A stretch of DNA of 64,000 nt from Domibacillus enclensis (GCF_900156125.1 NZ_FTLX01000003.1:1-64000), one strand, 5' to 3'. Shown: positions 9,938 to 19,378, numbered from the stretch's first letter. The notes: a model not told the origin generated them from the letters alone. A program made the numbers and translations.

Positions 9938-11683
9938 ATGCGTAATCTAAAAAAAGAACGGCTATCCGGCAGGCAGGGATGGTCCATTAAAAAGAAAATA
10001 ACGGTGAGTTTTGCGGCAATCGGGCTTCTTTTTATCGCGGTCATGGGCATTTTTTGGAGTCAATTAAAGGAGCTGGAACGTTCAAGTTCAACGCTTTTAA
10101 ATGAACAGGTACAAATATTGCGAAGCACCGATCAAATCCAAATACAAGCCGCTTCACAAATTAATCTGCTCCGTTCCTTTCTTTTATCGGGAAATGAAGA
10201 ATTAATTGAACAAATGGAAGCAGCCAATGCATCTATTCAGGAAATGATTGATGAAGCCCGGTCCTTTTCTTTGAATGAGAAAGACCAAGACTCTCTCAGG
10301 AAAATAGAAATTATGAATAAGTTGTTTTTAGATGCGGCGTACATTGCGATTCCGTATCAAAATGGGGATTTGCCGGTGAAGCTCGTTTCCTCCTTTGCGG
10401 ACATTTCAAGCGAGATGGCGGTGAGGATGGCGGAGGAGTCAAATGTACTGGCTGAATCGATGAATGAATCCGTTCAGGCTGAAATAACAGCAAACGAGAA
10501 GTTAACGGATCGGCTGCTGGTCGTGATCACGGCGGCCGCTTTATTGACGCTGACTGCTCTTTTGTTGGTGGGCATGGCCGTGTCTAAAATGATTGTTCGT
10601 CCCATTACCCGCATTTCCGCAGCAGCACGAAGAATAGCGGCAGGGGATCTTGGAGATGAGCCGATCAGCATTCACAACAAGGATGAAATGGGCGAACTAG
10701 CCGATTCATTCAATAAAATGAGAGAAAACTTGCGTCACGTGCTGCAGCAGCTGAGCAGCAACGCCGGACAGCTGATGACCATGAGTGACGAAATGCGTGC
10801 CGGGACAGAACAGACAAGCAAGGCTGCTGAACAAATTAGCGAGTCTGTTCAAGACATTGCGGCCGGTGCAGAGCAGCAGGTCAGCAGCACCGCAAAAGCG
10901 GCACAGGTGACCAAAATGATGGCTGGAGGAATGGACCGGGCCTTCCATTCCATTTCGGCTGTGACCACTGTCACATTGCAGGCGAACGAAAAAGCATCTG
11001 ACGGGAAAAGGGTCGTTCATTCGACCGTGAACCATATGCAGCAAATTCAAGAAAAGGTGTCACAAACATTTCAAACTGTTCATTTGCTGAGTGAAAAGTC
11101 GAATGAAGTCGGAGCGATCTCAGAGATGATCACCCAAATCTCAAATCAAACAAATTTATTAGCTCTAAACGCAGCCATTGAAGCAGCGCGGGCAGGCGAG
11201 CATGGAAAAGGGTTTGCGGTCGTAGCCGATGAAGTGCGGAAGCTCGCCGTTCAATCGGGGGATGCGACAACGAGTATACGTCTCATTATTGAAGAAATTC
11301 AACGCGAAACGAAAAAAGTCGTGGACTCGATGAAGCAGGGCAAGGAAGCGGCGGATGAAGGTATAAGTCTGGTGAATGAAACGGGTGAAACGTTCGGTGA
11401 AATTGTCGGGATGGTAGAAACAGTCGCCAAACAGTCGGAAGACGTTTCATCCGTCATAAACGACATACGGCAAGATTCAGCGCGGATGGTCGAGCTCGTC
11501 AACAGCGTCGCCGCTGTATCTGTCCAGTCCGCTGACAGCAGCCATAATGTTGCCGCCGCTTCAGAAGAGCAAACGGCTTCAATGGAGGAAATTGCTTCTT
11601 CAACTGAATTGCTGCGGAATATGGCGTCAGAGCTGCAGGAAACAGTTCAAAAATTTAAGCTTGAAAAAAGAAAATTCACTTAA
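9938..11683 (+). CDS. methyl-accepting chemotaxis protein
   Basis: 581 residues: a first membrane helix at about 23-45, an extracellular helical sensor of ~140 residues, a second helix at about 188-210, HAMP ([20 protein letters not shown]), and a cytoplasmic signalling domain with the conserved hairpin tip [20 protein letters not shown]. It follows the sugar-binding lipoprotein by 18 bases with GGGGGGAGG, so the lipoprotein probably delivers ligand to this receptor's outer domain. Confidence 0.93.
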   Translation: MRNLKKERLSGRQGWSIKKKITVSFAAIGLLFIAVMGIFWSQLKELERSSSTLLNEQVQILRSTDQIQIQAASQINLLRSFLLSGNEELIEQMEAANASIQEMIDEARSFSLNEKDQDSLRKIEIMNKLFLDAAYIAIPYQNGDLPVKLVSSFADISSEMAVRMAEESNVLAESMNESVQAEITANEKLTDRLLVVITAAALLTLTALLLVGMAVSKMIVRPITRISAAARRIAAGDLGDEPISIHNKDEMGELADSFNKMRENLRHVLQQLSSNAGQLMTMSDEMRAGTEQTSKAAEQISESVQDIAAGAEQQVSSTAKAAQVTKMMAGGMDRAFHSISAVTTVTLQANEKASDGKRVVHSTVNHMQQIQEKVSQTFQTVHLLSEKSNEVGAISEMITQISNQTNLLALNAAIEAARAGEHGKGFAVVADEVRKLAVQSGDATTSIRLIIEEIQRETKKVVDSMKQGKEAADEGISLVNETGETFGEIVGMVETVAKQSEDVSSVINDIRQDSARMVELVNSVAAVSVQSADSSHNVAAASEEQTASMEEIASSTELLRNMASELQETVQKFKLEKRKFT

Positions 11684-11713
11684 ACGGTAACCAAATGAAA
11701 CGGAGGAATACGT

Positions 11714-12103
11714 ATGCCATTATTGCGTTTTGATCTAATTGAAGGAAGAACCGAAGAAGAGGTAAAACAATTGCTGGATGCAGCGCACCGGGGAATGCTG
11801 AAGGCGTTTAACGTGCCGGAGCGCGACCGTTATCAGATCGTGCATCAGCACCCCGCACACGAAATGATTGTCGAGGACACCGGCCTTGGATTTGTACGCT
11901 CAAACGATGTGGTGATGATCAGCATAACGAGCAAGCAGCGGACAGAAGAACAAAAACAAAATCTATACACGTATATTGTGGAGGAGCTGCAGACAAGCTG
12001 CGGCATTGATCCAAAAGAAATAATGATTTCGATTACTGTTAATGGCGACGCCGATTGGAGCTTCGGCTTCGGAAAAGCACAATTTTTAACGGGAGATTTG
12101 TAA
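11714..12103 (+). CDS. tautomerase family protein
   Basis: 129 residues beginning [20 protein letters not shown], so proline 1 becomes N-terminal after removal of methionine, the catalytic base of the tautomerase superfamily. Length and the [13 protein letters not shown] ending fit the larger MSAD/YusQ-like group. Substrate unknown. GGAGG lies seven bases before the start, and a strong terminator follows. It may be cotranscribed with the chemoreceptor (30-base gap). Confidence 0.85.
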   Translation: MPLLRFDLIEGRTEEEVKQLLDAAHRGMLKAFNVPERDRYQIVHQHPAHEMIVEDTGLGFVRSNDVVMISITSKQRTEEQKQNLYTYIVEELQTSCGIDPKEIMISITVNGDADWSFGFGKAQFLTGDL

Positions 12104-12112
12104 GGAGTGAGC

Positions 12113-12150
12113 CCGCCTTCTTCAGGCTAAACGAAGAAGGCGGTTTTTTT
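12113..12150 (+). terminator. intrinsic terminator after tautomerase gene
   Basis: CCGCCTTCTTC pairs with GAAGAAGGCGG and is followed by seven T. Confidence 0.92.
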
Positions 12151-12219
12151 AAATAGGACTGAATTTGTCTTGAGACAGCGTTCTCCATGTTATAATTTAA
12201 TCAAAGGAGGCTGTTTGGC

Positions 12220-13119
12220 ATGAATAATTGGAAGCGCTTTAATTTAGCGGCAGTTATTGTGCTGGTCTTGAGTTTGTTCGGAGCTTCTGCATCAGCGGTT
12301 ACTCATCCGTTTACAGATGTATATGCAGCGGAGGATCGTTATGGAGAAGCAGTCGGGTTCCTGTATGAAGCGGGTATTGTGAACGGCAAAACGAACACCG
12401 TGTTTGATTTGTACTCACCCATTAGCAGAGGGGACGCTGCGGTGATGATTGCGAAAGCTTTGTCACTTGACCCGGCGTACGCACCTGATTCCGGATTTAC
12501 GGATGTCAACCCTCGGATCAAGGGCTACGTTGATGCGATGAAAGCGGCAGGGTTCATTTCAGGATACGGGGATGAAACATTTCGTCCAGCCGAATTTTTA
12601 ACGAGAGGAGCGGCGGCCAGTTTGCTTGTTCGGGCTTTTGATATTCCGATGACGGAAACGGATGCCCCGTTTACGGACACGGGAGGCGTATTCAAGCCAT
12701 ACATTGATGCGATGTATGGAGCGGAGCTGACCAAGGGCGTGTCTGCCACGAAATATGGCCCCCATTTTTATGTGAAACGCGGTGATTTCGCTGTCCTGCT
12801 TCATAAAAGCATTCACTATCAGATGAAGCACATGTATACGCCGGTTATTGACACGGCTGTTGTTGATGCAACAGCGGTTAAGCTCACTTTTGAAGCGCCG
12901 GTGCCGGATGTGTTGCCGCCAAAATACATCGTCGGGGAGCACCTGGACTTGAGCGTCCGCTTTGATGGAAGCGACAGTGCTGAGCCGCTCATGATTGAGT
13001 ATTATGCGTTTTCGGCAGACCGGAAAACGCTCATCCTGACTGTGGATTTTACTGGAAAAAGCGGTGAGGTCATCGCAATCGATCCTGAAAAAGAAATGCG
13101 CACGCCATTTGATTTTTAA
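12220..13119 (+). CDS. secreted protein with S-layer homology (SLH) domains
   Basis: 299 residues. A Sec signal peptide (hydrophobic to about residue 27, ASA cleavage region) is followed by three SLH-type modules of about 55-60 residues (HPFTDVYAAEDRYGEAVGFL, SGFTDVNPRIKGYVDAMKAA, APFTDTGGVFKPYIDAMYGA). SLH triplets anchor proteins to pyruvylated cell-wall polymer. The last ~90 residues form a beta-rich segment without a recognised domain. AAGGAGG precedes the start, and TATAAT lies 20-30 bases further upstream. It is flanked by terminators and so monocistronic. Confidence 0.88.
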   Translation: MNNWKRFNLAAVIVLVLSLFGASASAVTHPFTDVYAAEDRYGEAVGFLYEAGIVNGKTNTVFDLYSPISRGDAAVMIAKALSLDPAYAPDSGFTDVNPRIKGYVDAMKAAGFISGYGDETFRPAEFLTRGAAASLLVRAFDIPMTETDAPFTDTGGVFKPYIDAMYGAELTKGVSATKYGPHFYVKRGDFAVLLHKSIHYQMKHMYTPVIDTAVVDATAVKLTFEAPVPDVLPPKYIVGEHLDLSVRFDGSDSAEPLMIEYYAFSADRKTLILTVDFTGKSGEVIAIDPEKEMRTPFDF

Positions 13120-13123
13120 CGGA

Positions 13124-13164
13124 AAGAATGTCCGGCCCTTTTCGGCGCGGACATTCTTTTTCTT
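13124..13164 (+). terminator. intrinsic terminator after the SLH gene
   Basis: Perfect 11-bp arms (AAGAATGTCCG and complement) with a T-rich tail; it lies just beyond the convergent thiT stop and could serve both strands. Confidence 0.85.
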
Positions 13165-13171
13165 TCTTCTG

Positions 13172-13708
13172 TCAACGCACATGAAAAAGGCGGGGCGCTG
13201 TTTTCCAAAGCAAAACAAGGACTATGGAGCATAAAATAAATGTGAAAAGAGCTGTGCCGCCATTAACAGCCAGCGAATAAAGAGCCGCGGGCATTCCTTC
13301 CGGTGCATATTCGGCAAAATACACCCAGCCGGCAAGAAAGTGCCAGAAATAGCGGGCGATCGAACCGATGAATACAGCCAGCACGATCAAGCGAGCGGAC
13401 GTTGAACGGTTTGTAAACAAGCCGGCAAGTCCCACAAATGAAAAGGCGATGAAATATTCAATAAAGGCTTGAAGCGGCGTTAAAATATAAGCGTCTCCTA
13501 ATGCAATTTGCAAGAGTCCCCAAATAAAGCCGGATGCCATTCCGACCTTCCAGCCCCAGCGAAGGGAAACGATAAAAACAGGCAGCATGGCAATCGAAAC
13601 AGACATCCAGGGTCCGATATTAATGGCTGGAATCAAATCAAGAATAAAAGCCAGTGCCGCCATAACAGATGCTTCAATTAACGCTTGCAGCGGTATGTTG
13701 CGATTCAC
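13172..13708 (-). CDS. thiT: energy-coupled thiamine transporter S component
   Basis: 178 residues with six predicted membrane helices, of the ThiT/YuaJ family: the ECF S component that binds thiamine and works with a shared EcfA-EcfA'-EcfT module encoded elsewhere. The GTG start at 13708 has AAGGAGG seven bases upstream; a longer frame reaching 13792 would run into the riboswitch. The TPP riboswitch directly upstream strongly supports the assignment. Confidence 0.93.
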   Translation of the reverse strand: MNRNIPLQALIEASVMAALAFILDLIPAINIGPWMSVSIAMLPVFIVSLRWGWKVGMASGFIWGLLQIALGDAYILTPLQAFIEYFIAFSFVGLAGLFTNRSTSARLIVLAVFIGSIARYFWHFLAGWVYFAEYAPEGMPAALYSLAVNGGTALFTFILCSIVLVLLWKTAPRLFHVR

Positions 13709-13755
13709 TTTTTTTCCTCCTTTCTTAAGCCATACGCGAAGAAGGAGGAAACGCT

Positions 13756-13837
13756 CCACATCCCTGCGCCGGCATGATCCGACAGGTTCCATGGGTCCAG
13801 ATCGTGTCTGTTCTCAGCCCGAAGACTCCCCATGTGG
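13756..13837 (-). promoter_or_regulatory. TPP (THI-box) riboswitch controlling thiT
   Basis: On the minus strand the classic THI-box elements occur in order: P1 CCACAT...ATGTGG, GGGGAGT, GGGCTGAGA, ACCCATGGAACCTG, GGATCATGCCGGCGCAGGGA. It ends about 50 bases before the thiT start. Binding of thiamine diphosphate should lower thiT expression. Confidence 0.95.
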
Positions 13838-13887
13838 TCTCGTTCATTTTAGCAAAGAGTGGAAGCTGGTACAATAGGAGAGAGGTG

Positions 13888-14181
13888 ATGACAGTGAAGA
13901 AATCAACCTGTGAGCTGTGCGGGCGTAGTCCAGTTGATACAACGGTTCATCATTTAATTCCCCGGGAAGAAGGCGGGTCACACGGGCCGACTGCTGCGTT
14001 ATGCCGGACGTGCCATAAACAAATTCACGCCCTTTACAGCAACAAAGAGCTAGCTGTGAGGTTTCATACAATCCAACAGCTGCGAGAGGACGAAAAAATC
14101 AGCAAGTATATTAAATGGATTCGAAAGCAGCCAGCTGAAACGATATTGCGCGTCCGCAAATCAAACCGTCAAAAAAAGTAG
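13888..14181 (+). CDS. small HNH endonuclease-like protein (YisB-like)
   Basis: 97 residues with CELC, a VHHLIPREEGG core and CRTCHKQIH, that is, an HNH/beta-beta-alpha-metal fold with two CxxC zinc knuckles. It resembles B. subtilis YisB, whose role is unknown. ATG 13888 follows AGGAGAGAGG. It is divergent from thiT and likely to be expressed independently. Confidence 0.85.
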   Translation: MTVKKSTCELCGRSPVDTTVHHLIPREEGGSHGPTAALCRTCHKQIHALYSNKELAVRFHTIQQLREDEKISKYIKWIRKQPAETILRVRKSNRQKK

Positions 14182-14317
14182 GCATTCCGTTTTGAAAGAC
14201 AGGAGCGTCTTTACAAAAAGAAGGGATTTTATCACTTCTTTTTATTCATTTTAATAAAGCTAAATGATACGATAGGGCTATCAATGAATTCCCGTGAGAA
14301 ATGAGAGATGATCTAGT

Positions 14318-15283
14318 ATGAAAAAAATGCTATGGAGCGCAGCGGCACTGTTTTTTCTGGCAGGCTGCAGCAATGAATTGTATGAAGAAGCGATGAAGAA
14401 AGGAAAACTGGCGCTGGCCGATGCGGATTTCGATAAAGCGCGTTCGTCTTTTGAACTGGCACTGGAAGAGGAACCGGATGATCCGGATGCTTCGCGCATG
14501 GCAGAGCAGCTTCGTTTGCTTGAAAAAACGGAAACGGCAGCTGAAGAAGGGAACTGGTCCGAAGTATCCAAACAGGCCTCACTTCTATTAGAAAAAGACA
14601 ATTTGCAGAGCCAGTTGAAGGAACAGGCGGAAGAATACACAGCTGCCGCGGAAGCAGAAACGAAAGCAGCTCAAAAAGTGGCAGAACAGCTTGCCGGAGT
14701 GCAATCGAAAGTATCGGAAGGAAGCTATGAGGAAGCAAGTGTACTGCTTGATGAACTAGAGGCGGATGAATCCTTGCAGGCTGCTCTTTTGGCACAACAG
14801 GAAGAAGTGGATGCGGCAAGATCGGATATAGAAGCTTCTAAAAAGGAGCAGCAGGATAAAGAGCAGGCGGAAGCTGTTCAAGCAGCGGCTGATGCCGCAG
14901 CTGCCACAGCTGTAGCAGAAGCAAGTAAAGGCTGGACGTATGAAGATCAACTTGATGATTTAAGCGGCCGGACAGCAGACTTTGATTATATTGTCGAAAC
15001 AGGAACAACTGCGCAGGCACTTGAAGCGGAGCAAACCCGTTACAAACAATGGGATAATTTGCTCAATGAAATTTACGGAACGTTAAAAAGTGAACTGCCG
15101 AACGATGAATTTGTCCAACTCCGGGCCGCACAAAGAGAATGGATCACTTATCGTGATGAATCAGCAGCAGAAGCAGCTTCTTCTTACGCCGGAACCGACT
15201 GGGAGGACGTGCAGTATAAGATGACGCAGGCGTATTTAACAGAAATCCGCTGCTACGAGCTGGTTGATCGATATATGGATTAA
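14318..15283 (+). CDS. lipoprotein with coiled-coil region and C-terminal LprI-like (DUF1311) domain
   Basis: 321 residues. A lipobox (FLAGCSN) at the N-terminus is followed by a TPR-like stretch (residues 25-60), a long Ala/Glu-rich helical region (about 60-205), and a C-terminal LprI-type domain (TRYKQWDNLLNEIYGTLK, REWITYRDESA, one Cys in EIRCYELVDRY). LprI domains include a lysozyme inhibitor from Mycobacterium, but in Bacilli the function is not established. Surface exposed and monocistronic. Confidence 0.8.
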   Translation: MKKMLWSAAALFFLAGCSNELYEEAMKKGKLALADADFDKARSSFELALEEEPDDPDASRMAEQLRLLEKTETAAEEGNWSEVSKQASLLLEKDNLQSQLKEQAEEYTAAAEAETKAAQKVAEQLAGVQSKVSEGSYEEASVLLDELEADESLQAALLAQQEEVDAARSDIEASKKEQQDKEQAEAVQAAADAAAATAVAEASKGWTYEDQLDDLSGRTADFDYIVETGTTAQALEAEQTRYKQWDNLLNEIYGTLKSELPNDEFVQLRAAQREWITYRDESAAEAASSYAGTDWEDVQYKMTQAYLTEIRCYELVDRYMD

Positions 15284-15459
15284 TCGAGAGTTAAGCAAGT
15301 TATGAGGAGAGAAGAGGCAAAAAATAGCCTGAACGCAATGTTGCTCAGCAGAGAGAGGTGATTCGTTTTCTTTTGCTGAGAATATGTGTAAAATGAAGTC
15401 TTGATCCTGGTGATATTAGAGAGTGGGATTCCGATTTTATAAAAAGGGAGTTTGAATGG

Positions 15460-16275
15460 ATGGAATGGAAAAATTTGTACCGGGGCGCGGCGATGGGGAT
15501 AAGTGATTTAATTCCCGGTGTAAGCGGGGGGACAATCGCTTTTGTTCTCGGTATTTATGAACAGCTGCTGGCTGCAATTAGCGGCTTTTTCAGCAGAGAA
15601 TGGAGAAAGCACCTTGCTTTTTTAATTCCGCTTGGTATCGGCATGGCAGGCACCATTTTATCACTCAGCCGGGCAATTGAGTATTTGCTTGCACATTATT
15701 TTGAACCGACACAGTTCTTTTTTCTCGGCTTAATTATTGGTGTTGTGCCATTTATGGTGAAACAGGCCAACGTAAAAGAAACCTTTAAAGCAAGTCATCT
15801 TCTCGTTCTGTTAGCGGCTGTTTTGCTGCTTGCCTGGATGGCGTTTGTGAATCCTGGCAGCAGAGAGATGGGAAGCGAGCTCGAGGCAGGTGACTTTGTA
15901 CTACTGTTTTTCTCTGGCTGGCTTGCGAGCATGGCGATGCTTCTTCCTGGCATCAGTGGCTCCTTTTTACTGCTCCTCATCGGCGTATATCCAGTTGTGA
16001 TTAATGCATTATCAACATTTAACGTGCCGGTGATTGCGGCAGTCGGTGCAGGTGTGATGCTCGGCTTTGTGATCAGCAGCAAAGCGATCCGCTTCGCACT
16101 CAGCCACTTTCCTTATATGACCTATGCGCTGATCATCGGCTTGATCCTGGGCTCTATTTTCACAGTCTTCCCGGGAATTCCAGCCAGCGGCAGCGCGGCG
16201 GCTGCAAGTGTTGTAACGTTCGTGCTCGGCCTCGGGTTGACGTATGCAATCGGAAAAAAAGAACCCGCCTCTTAA
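15460..16275 (+). CDS. DUF368 family membrane protein (PopT-type undecaprenyl phosphate translocase)
   Basis: 271 residues with about eight membrane helices. The signature DLIPGVSGGTIAFVLGIYE at residues 14-32 and the repeat-like MLLPGISGSFLLLLIGVY identify DUF368. Members have been shown to recycle undecaprenyl phosphate across the membrane, the lipid carrier for peptidoglycan and teichoic acid. Start ATG 15460 has AAGGGAG about ten bases upstream. The terminator at 16283 closes the unit. Confidence 0.88.
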   Translation: MEWKNLYRGAAMGISDLIPGVSGGTIAFVLGIYEQLLAAISGFFSREWRKHLAFLIPLGIGMAGTILSLSRAIEYLLAHYFEPTQFFFLGLIIGVVPFMVKQANVKETFKASHLLVLLAAVLLLAWMAFVNPGSREMGSELEAGDFVLLFFSGWLASMAMLLPGISGSFLLLLIGVYPVVINALSTFNVPVIAAVGAGVMLGFVISSKAIRFALSHFPYMTYALIIGLILGSIFTVFPGIPASGSAAAASVVTFVLGLGLTYAIGKKEPAS

Positions 16276-16282
16276 ATTCAGC

Positions 16283-16317
16283 AGACTGCCTGAGCGATTC
16301 GCCGGGCAGTCTTTTTA
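16283..16317 (+). terminator. intrinsic terminator after the DUF368 gene
   Basis: AGACTGCC pairs with GGGCAGTCT, followed by TTTTT. Confidence 0.85.
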
Positions 16318-16453
16318 TGATTAGGCTCTGTTAAAGAACAATGTTGATAATCGATAACTTGCCATACACTTGCTGCTTAAAAGCATATAAAAGAGTTTTT
16401 TATGTTCATATTTAATTAACGATGCAAGTCACTTTAAGGGTGGGGAGAAGGAA

Positions 16454-16936
16454 ATGGACTATTATCTCGTCTTATTTTTTTGTTTTGCTATTACCCTTCA
16501 TAATATTGAAGAAGCAATTTGGCTGCCTGAATGGTCACAGCAGTCTTCAAGGTTTCAAAAGCCAGTTACTTCAAGTGAATTCCACTTTGCTGTTATTTTT
16601 ATAACTATTTTGGCTTATTTATCTGCATTTAGTTTTTTATATGTGCCAGAATCAGATGCTGCGAAATGGATTTTTATTGGATTTTTAGGTTCAATGATTA
16701 TTAATGCTATTTTTCCGCACCTTCTGGCAACCGTCTTAATGAAAAAGTATGCACCTGGACTTCTCACTGGCTTATTACTTAACCTTCCAGTAAATTCATT
16801 CATTATCTATCAGATGTTTTCAAATCATTTAATTGTATGGAAGGAGTTAATCCTATCAACAATTGCAGTAGGAATGATCTTGTTGGCACTTATTCCTTTT
16901 TTGTTTAAAGCTGGCAGCAAAATAACTCCTTCTTAA
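16454..16936 (+). CDS. HXXEE domain membrane protein
   Basis: 160 residues with four to five membrane helices and the family-defining HNIEEAIW motif at residues 16-23. HXXEE proteins are of unknown function. The gene is visibly AT-richer than its neighbours (many TTT, TTA, ATT codons), which suggests acquisition by transfer. GGTGGGGAGAAGGAA lies upstream of ATG 16454. Confidence 0.82.
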   Translation: MDYYLVLFFCFAITLHNIEEAIWLPEWSQQSSRFQKPVTSSEFHFAVIFITILAYLSAFSFLYVPESDAAKWIFIGFLGSMIINAIFPHLLATVLMKKYAPGLLTGLLLNLPVNSFIIYQMFSNHLIVWKELILSTIAVGMILLALIPFLFKAGSKITPS

Positions 16937-17063
16937 TATATTGATTGAAGAAAAAAGGGAAACGTCTACAATTGGTTTCCCTAAATTTCGCTAAAATTAT
17001 CACCCTCAATGTATAACAAAGCTTATGATCAAATGGAGCAGGTTCATGGGAGATCCAGATCGA

Positions 17064-17231
17064 CTAGGCAGAGAAAGTTGTCAGACAAGAGTGAACCAAA
17101 ATGCCGATTGCGATCACCAGCAAAAGAAAATGCGTGACCTGCAGCTGCTTCTCCCGCTTGGTTTTGACAAAAAGAGCTATCCACAATACTGCCAGCACAT
17201 TATTTAAAATAAACGCTGCGGCCATTTTCAT
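17064..17231 (-). CDS. small two-helix membrane protein, unknown
   Basis: 55 residues from ATG 17231, preceded by AAAAGGGAGCG on the minus strand. Two hydrophobic segments (about residues 3-21 and 33-50) are separated by a basic loop KTKREKQLQ. No family recognised. The ribosome site and the clean two-helix topology argue for a real gene rather than the C-terminal part of the longer open frame that runs antisense into the next gene. Confidence 0.55.
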   Translation of the reverse strand: MKMAAAFILNNVLAVLWIALFVKTKREKQLQVTHFLLLVIAIGILVHSCLTTFSA

Positions 17232-17421
17232 CGCTCCCTTTTCTTTTATTGTGCATAGACGAAACGTCCAGCACAAGGAGTGCGTTAGATTTTCTGACGC
17301 ATGAAAGCAAACTCCCGAGAATTTGCCTCGACAAATGAAAAGAGAATCGTCTATATTTAAAGTATCCCAAATTTTCCAAAAAGGAAACAGTGGAGATGAC
17401 AATGAAAACGGCGGTGAAGAG

Positions 17422-18057
17422 ATGCAAGCTACAGGAAAGAAGGAAGTAAATACAGGCGCATTAAATGTGAGCAACCAATTAATGAAGAAGCTGGCGCTTG
17501 AAGGAAGCCGGGATGAATGGACGGTCCGAATCCGCCATACAGTGAACAAAGGGACCTATAAGGGCAAAAAGCAAGACGGGCATGCGTTTGAAGGAAATGG
17601 TCTTCATGTGTATTTAGATGACAGCATGCGCCGAATTACAATGATTAAACGGGAAAAAACGAAACAAGCCCATACATCGAAAAAAACGGTCCTTGATCAA
17701 GTCATGGACGAAATGGACATTCTTTTAACGAAGCTTCATGAATATGAGCAGCGCATTACAGAAGAAGTCAGCCTGGCGGATAAAAACATGAACGCGTTGT
17801 ATCACGAAATCGAAACTGCTTCGTTTAACGCAACAACAGGCTTTCAATATGTGAAAGAGCTGCAGACGGAATTGCGCAAGAGACGTCTCGTCAAAGGAGA
17901 AAAAGTCCGCTTTTTAGCTGTAGCAGAAGACATTGACATTGTGAAAGGGCGCGTTCAAGAAATGAAGAAAAAAGCAGAGCGCCTGCAAAAAAAGCAGGAG
18001 GACTACACAGCCGGGTGGCCACAGTCGCTGAATGACGTTCTGTCAGGAAATGATTAG
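17422..18057 (+). CDS. hypothetical protein with coiled-coil C-terminal half
   Basis: 211 residues from ATG 17422. The first 80 residues look globular (DEWTVRIRHTVNKGTYKGKK), the rest is charged and helical (EMDILLTKLHEYEQRITEEV to KKKAERLQKKQED), suited to a coiled coil. No signal peptide or membrane segment. The frame is open back to 17323, but only the later ATG has a plausible purine-rich site (GGCGGTGAAGAG). No family recognised. Confidence 0.6.
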   Translation: MQATGKKEVNTGALNVSNQLMKKLALEGSRDEWTVRIRHTVNKGTYKGKKQDGHAFEGNGLHVYLDDSMRRITMIKREKTKQAHTSKKTVLDQVMDEMDILLTKLHEYEQRITEEVSLADKNMNALYHEIETASFNATTGFQYVKELQTELRKRRLVKGEKVRFLAVAEDIDIVKGRVQEMKKKAERLQKKQEDYTAGWPQSLNDVLSGND

Positions 18058-18098
18058 AAAATGTGAATCTTCAATAATAGAAGGAGGTTTAGCGCTTT

Positions 18099-18359
18099 AT
18101 GATTGAAGACGTTTGGGATCGAATAAAGACTTATGAAGGGCAAATGTTTAAACAGAAAAAAGGAAAGGAATTCAGCTATTCAATAAAAGGGAATATTCTA
18201 TTTCTAAAAACAACTAATCGGTCTATCACTAAAAAAGTAGTAGAGCAGGCATTGAAATTAGTCCCATTAGAGTCCACTGTACCTGTACAGCACTTACAGG
18301 CTCCCTCATATCTTTATGGAATTTTAATGGATGATAGAGTAAGAGGAGATAAATGGTAA
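18099..18359 (+). CDS. hypothetical protein, 86 residues
   Basis: Start ATG 18099 behind a strong AGAAGGAGG. A small alpha/beta protein (MIEDVWDRIKTYEGQMF, FSYSIKGNILFL, LQAPSYLYGILMDDRV). I have a vague resemblance to a domain found with restriction and HNH proteins in Bacilli, not strong enough to name. AT-rich compared with its surroundings, as is 16454-16936. Confidence 0.6.
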   Translation: MIEDVWDRIKTYEGQMFKQKKGKEFSYSIKGNILFLKTTNRSITKKVVEQALKLVPLESTVPVQHLQAPSYLYGILMDDRVRGDKW

Positions 18360-18418
18360 GCGGCCATTTCGGATATCCTCGCAATGTCCATCACAACCAT
18401 TAAAAAGGAGGGTTTACC

Positions 18419-19378
18419 CTGGAAATCTTATTCATCATAGCTGCAGGCATGGTCTTGTTAGCAATTGTGTCGGGGATGATAAATAGAAGCAGAACGAAAG
18501 AAATAGGCGTTCAATCATTGCCCCAGAAGCCCTACGCTGAATTGGCAGAATCACTTGGAATCCGTCTTCCAGAAGCGGAGCCGTTGAAACAGCAGCTGTG
18601 TGCGGCATGGAATTCGAGGCTGGAAGCTGACGTGAAAAAGCGGCTGCTTCAAAAGGGTGTTATGACGGAGGAGGAGTTTGGATGGCATCTTTTGGAGCTG
18701 AAACGGTTCTTTCTGCTGTCGGCTTTTATGGTGAATGTGCCGATGTACAGCAAAAAGGTGGATGCAATCTGGCACGAGATGCTTTTGTTTACGAAAGAAT
18801 ATGCGGATTTCTGTGAGCAGTTCACCGGCCACATGATTCATCATCAGCCGTCGGTTCACTCTGGGAAGAATAGAACAGACCATCAGCATGACCGGGCCGT
18901 TTTTGAAATGGTGTACAGTGTCGTTTTCCAGATCGATGAAGCGGCCGAAGCGATACAGGGCCCCTTTAAGCATGCTGCCTGGAGGAAAGAGTTTGTTGAC
19001 AAGCTGAAGAACATGCCAAAAGAGGAGCTGGCAGCTTTTTATCAAAGTGAATTTTTTCAAAACAGCAATCAGTATCAAGAGCTGAAGCAGACCATTGCTT
19101 CGAAGCTTTGTTCATTAACGGAAAGAGCGAAGCAGCGGCCTGCGCCGAGCCGGGATATGCATTATACGTATGATCCATCGCTTCTTGTTTTATCGGCTGC
19201 CATGGGTGAAGAGAATGATCGCGAGAAGCACCATGATTCATCTTCAGGCACTTATTCTTCCTGCCATAGCCGGGACGACCACCACCGCGACTCACACCAT
19301 TCGCATCATGACGGACATGACAGCGGTTCATCAGACTCAGGCAGCTCCTGCTCCAGCTGTTCAAGCTGCAGCAGCTAA
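18419..19378 (+). CDS. GRDP-like (DUF1399-type) protein with Ser/His/Cys-rich tail; probable CTG start
   Basis: 319 residues if initiated at CTG 18419, which sits seven bases after AAGGAGG and restores a full N-terminal membrane helix (LEILFIIAAGMVLLAIVSG). The nearest ATG, 18449, lies ten residues inside that helix and has no ribosome site. The middle domain carries VDAIWHEMLLFTKEYADFC and GHMIHH, the W-H and H-H signature of glycine-rich-domain-protein-like (DUF1399) proteins. The last 60 residues are low complexity (DDHHRDSHHSHHDGHDSG, then SSCSSCSSCSS), which could bind metal. Confidence 0.7.
   Translation: MEILFIIAAGMVLLAIVSGMINRSRTKEIGVQSLPQKPYAELAESLGIRLPEAEPLKQQLCAAWNSRLEADVKKRLLQKGVMTEEEFGWHLLELKRFFLLSAFMVNVPMYSKKVDAIWHEMLLFTKEYADFCEQFTGHMIHHQPSVHSGKNRTDHQHDRAVFEMVYSVVFQIDEAAEAIQGPFKHAAWRKEFVDKLKNMPKEELAAFYQSEFFQNSNQYQELKQTIASKLCSLTERAKQRPAPSRDMHYTYDPSLLVLSAAMGEENDREKHHDSSSGTYSSCHSRDDHHRDSHHSHHDGHDSGSSDSGSSCSSCSSCSS

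Noticed and set aside
12598..13218. 206-residue minus-strand frame under the SLH gene
   Set aside because: It is the complement of a clear signal-peptide/SLH gene, has no start signals, and its basic, Cys- and Arg-rich translation is typical of shadow frames.
17232..17549. 161-residue minus-strand frame as one long gene
   Set aside because: Its upstream two thirds run antisense through the 17422 gene without a ribosome site; only the last 55 codons behind AAAAGGGAGCG look real.
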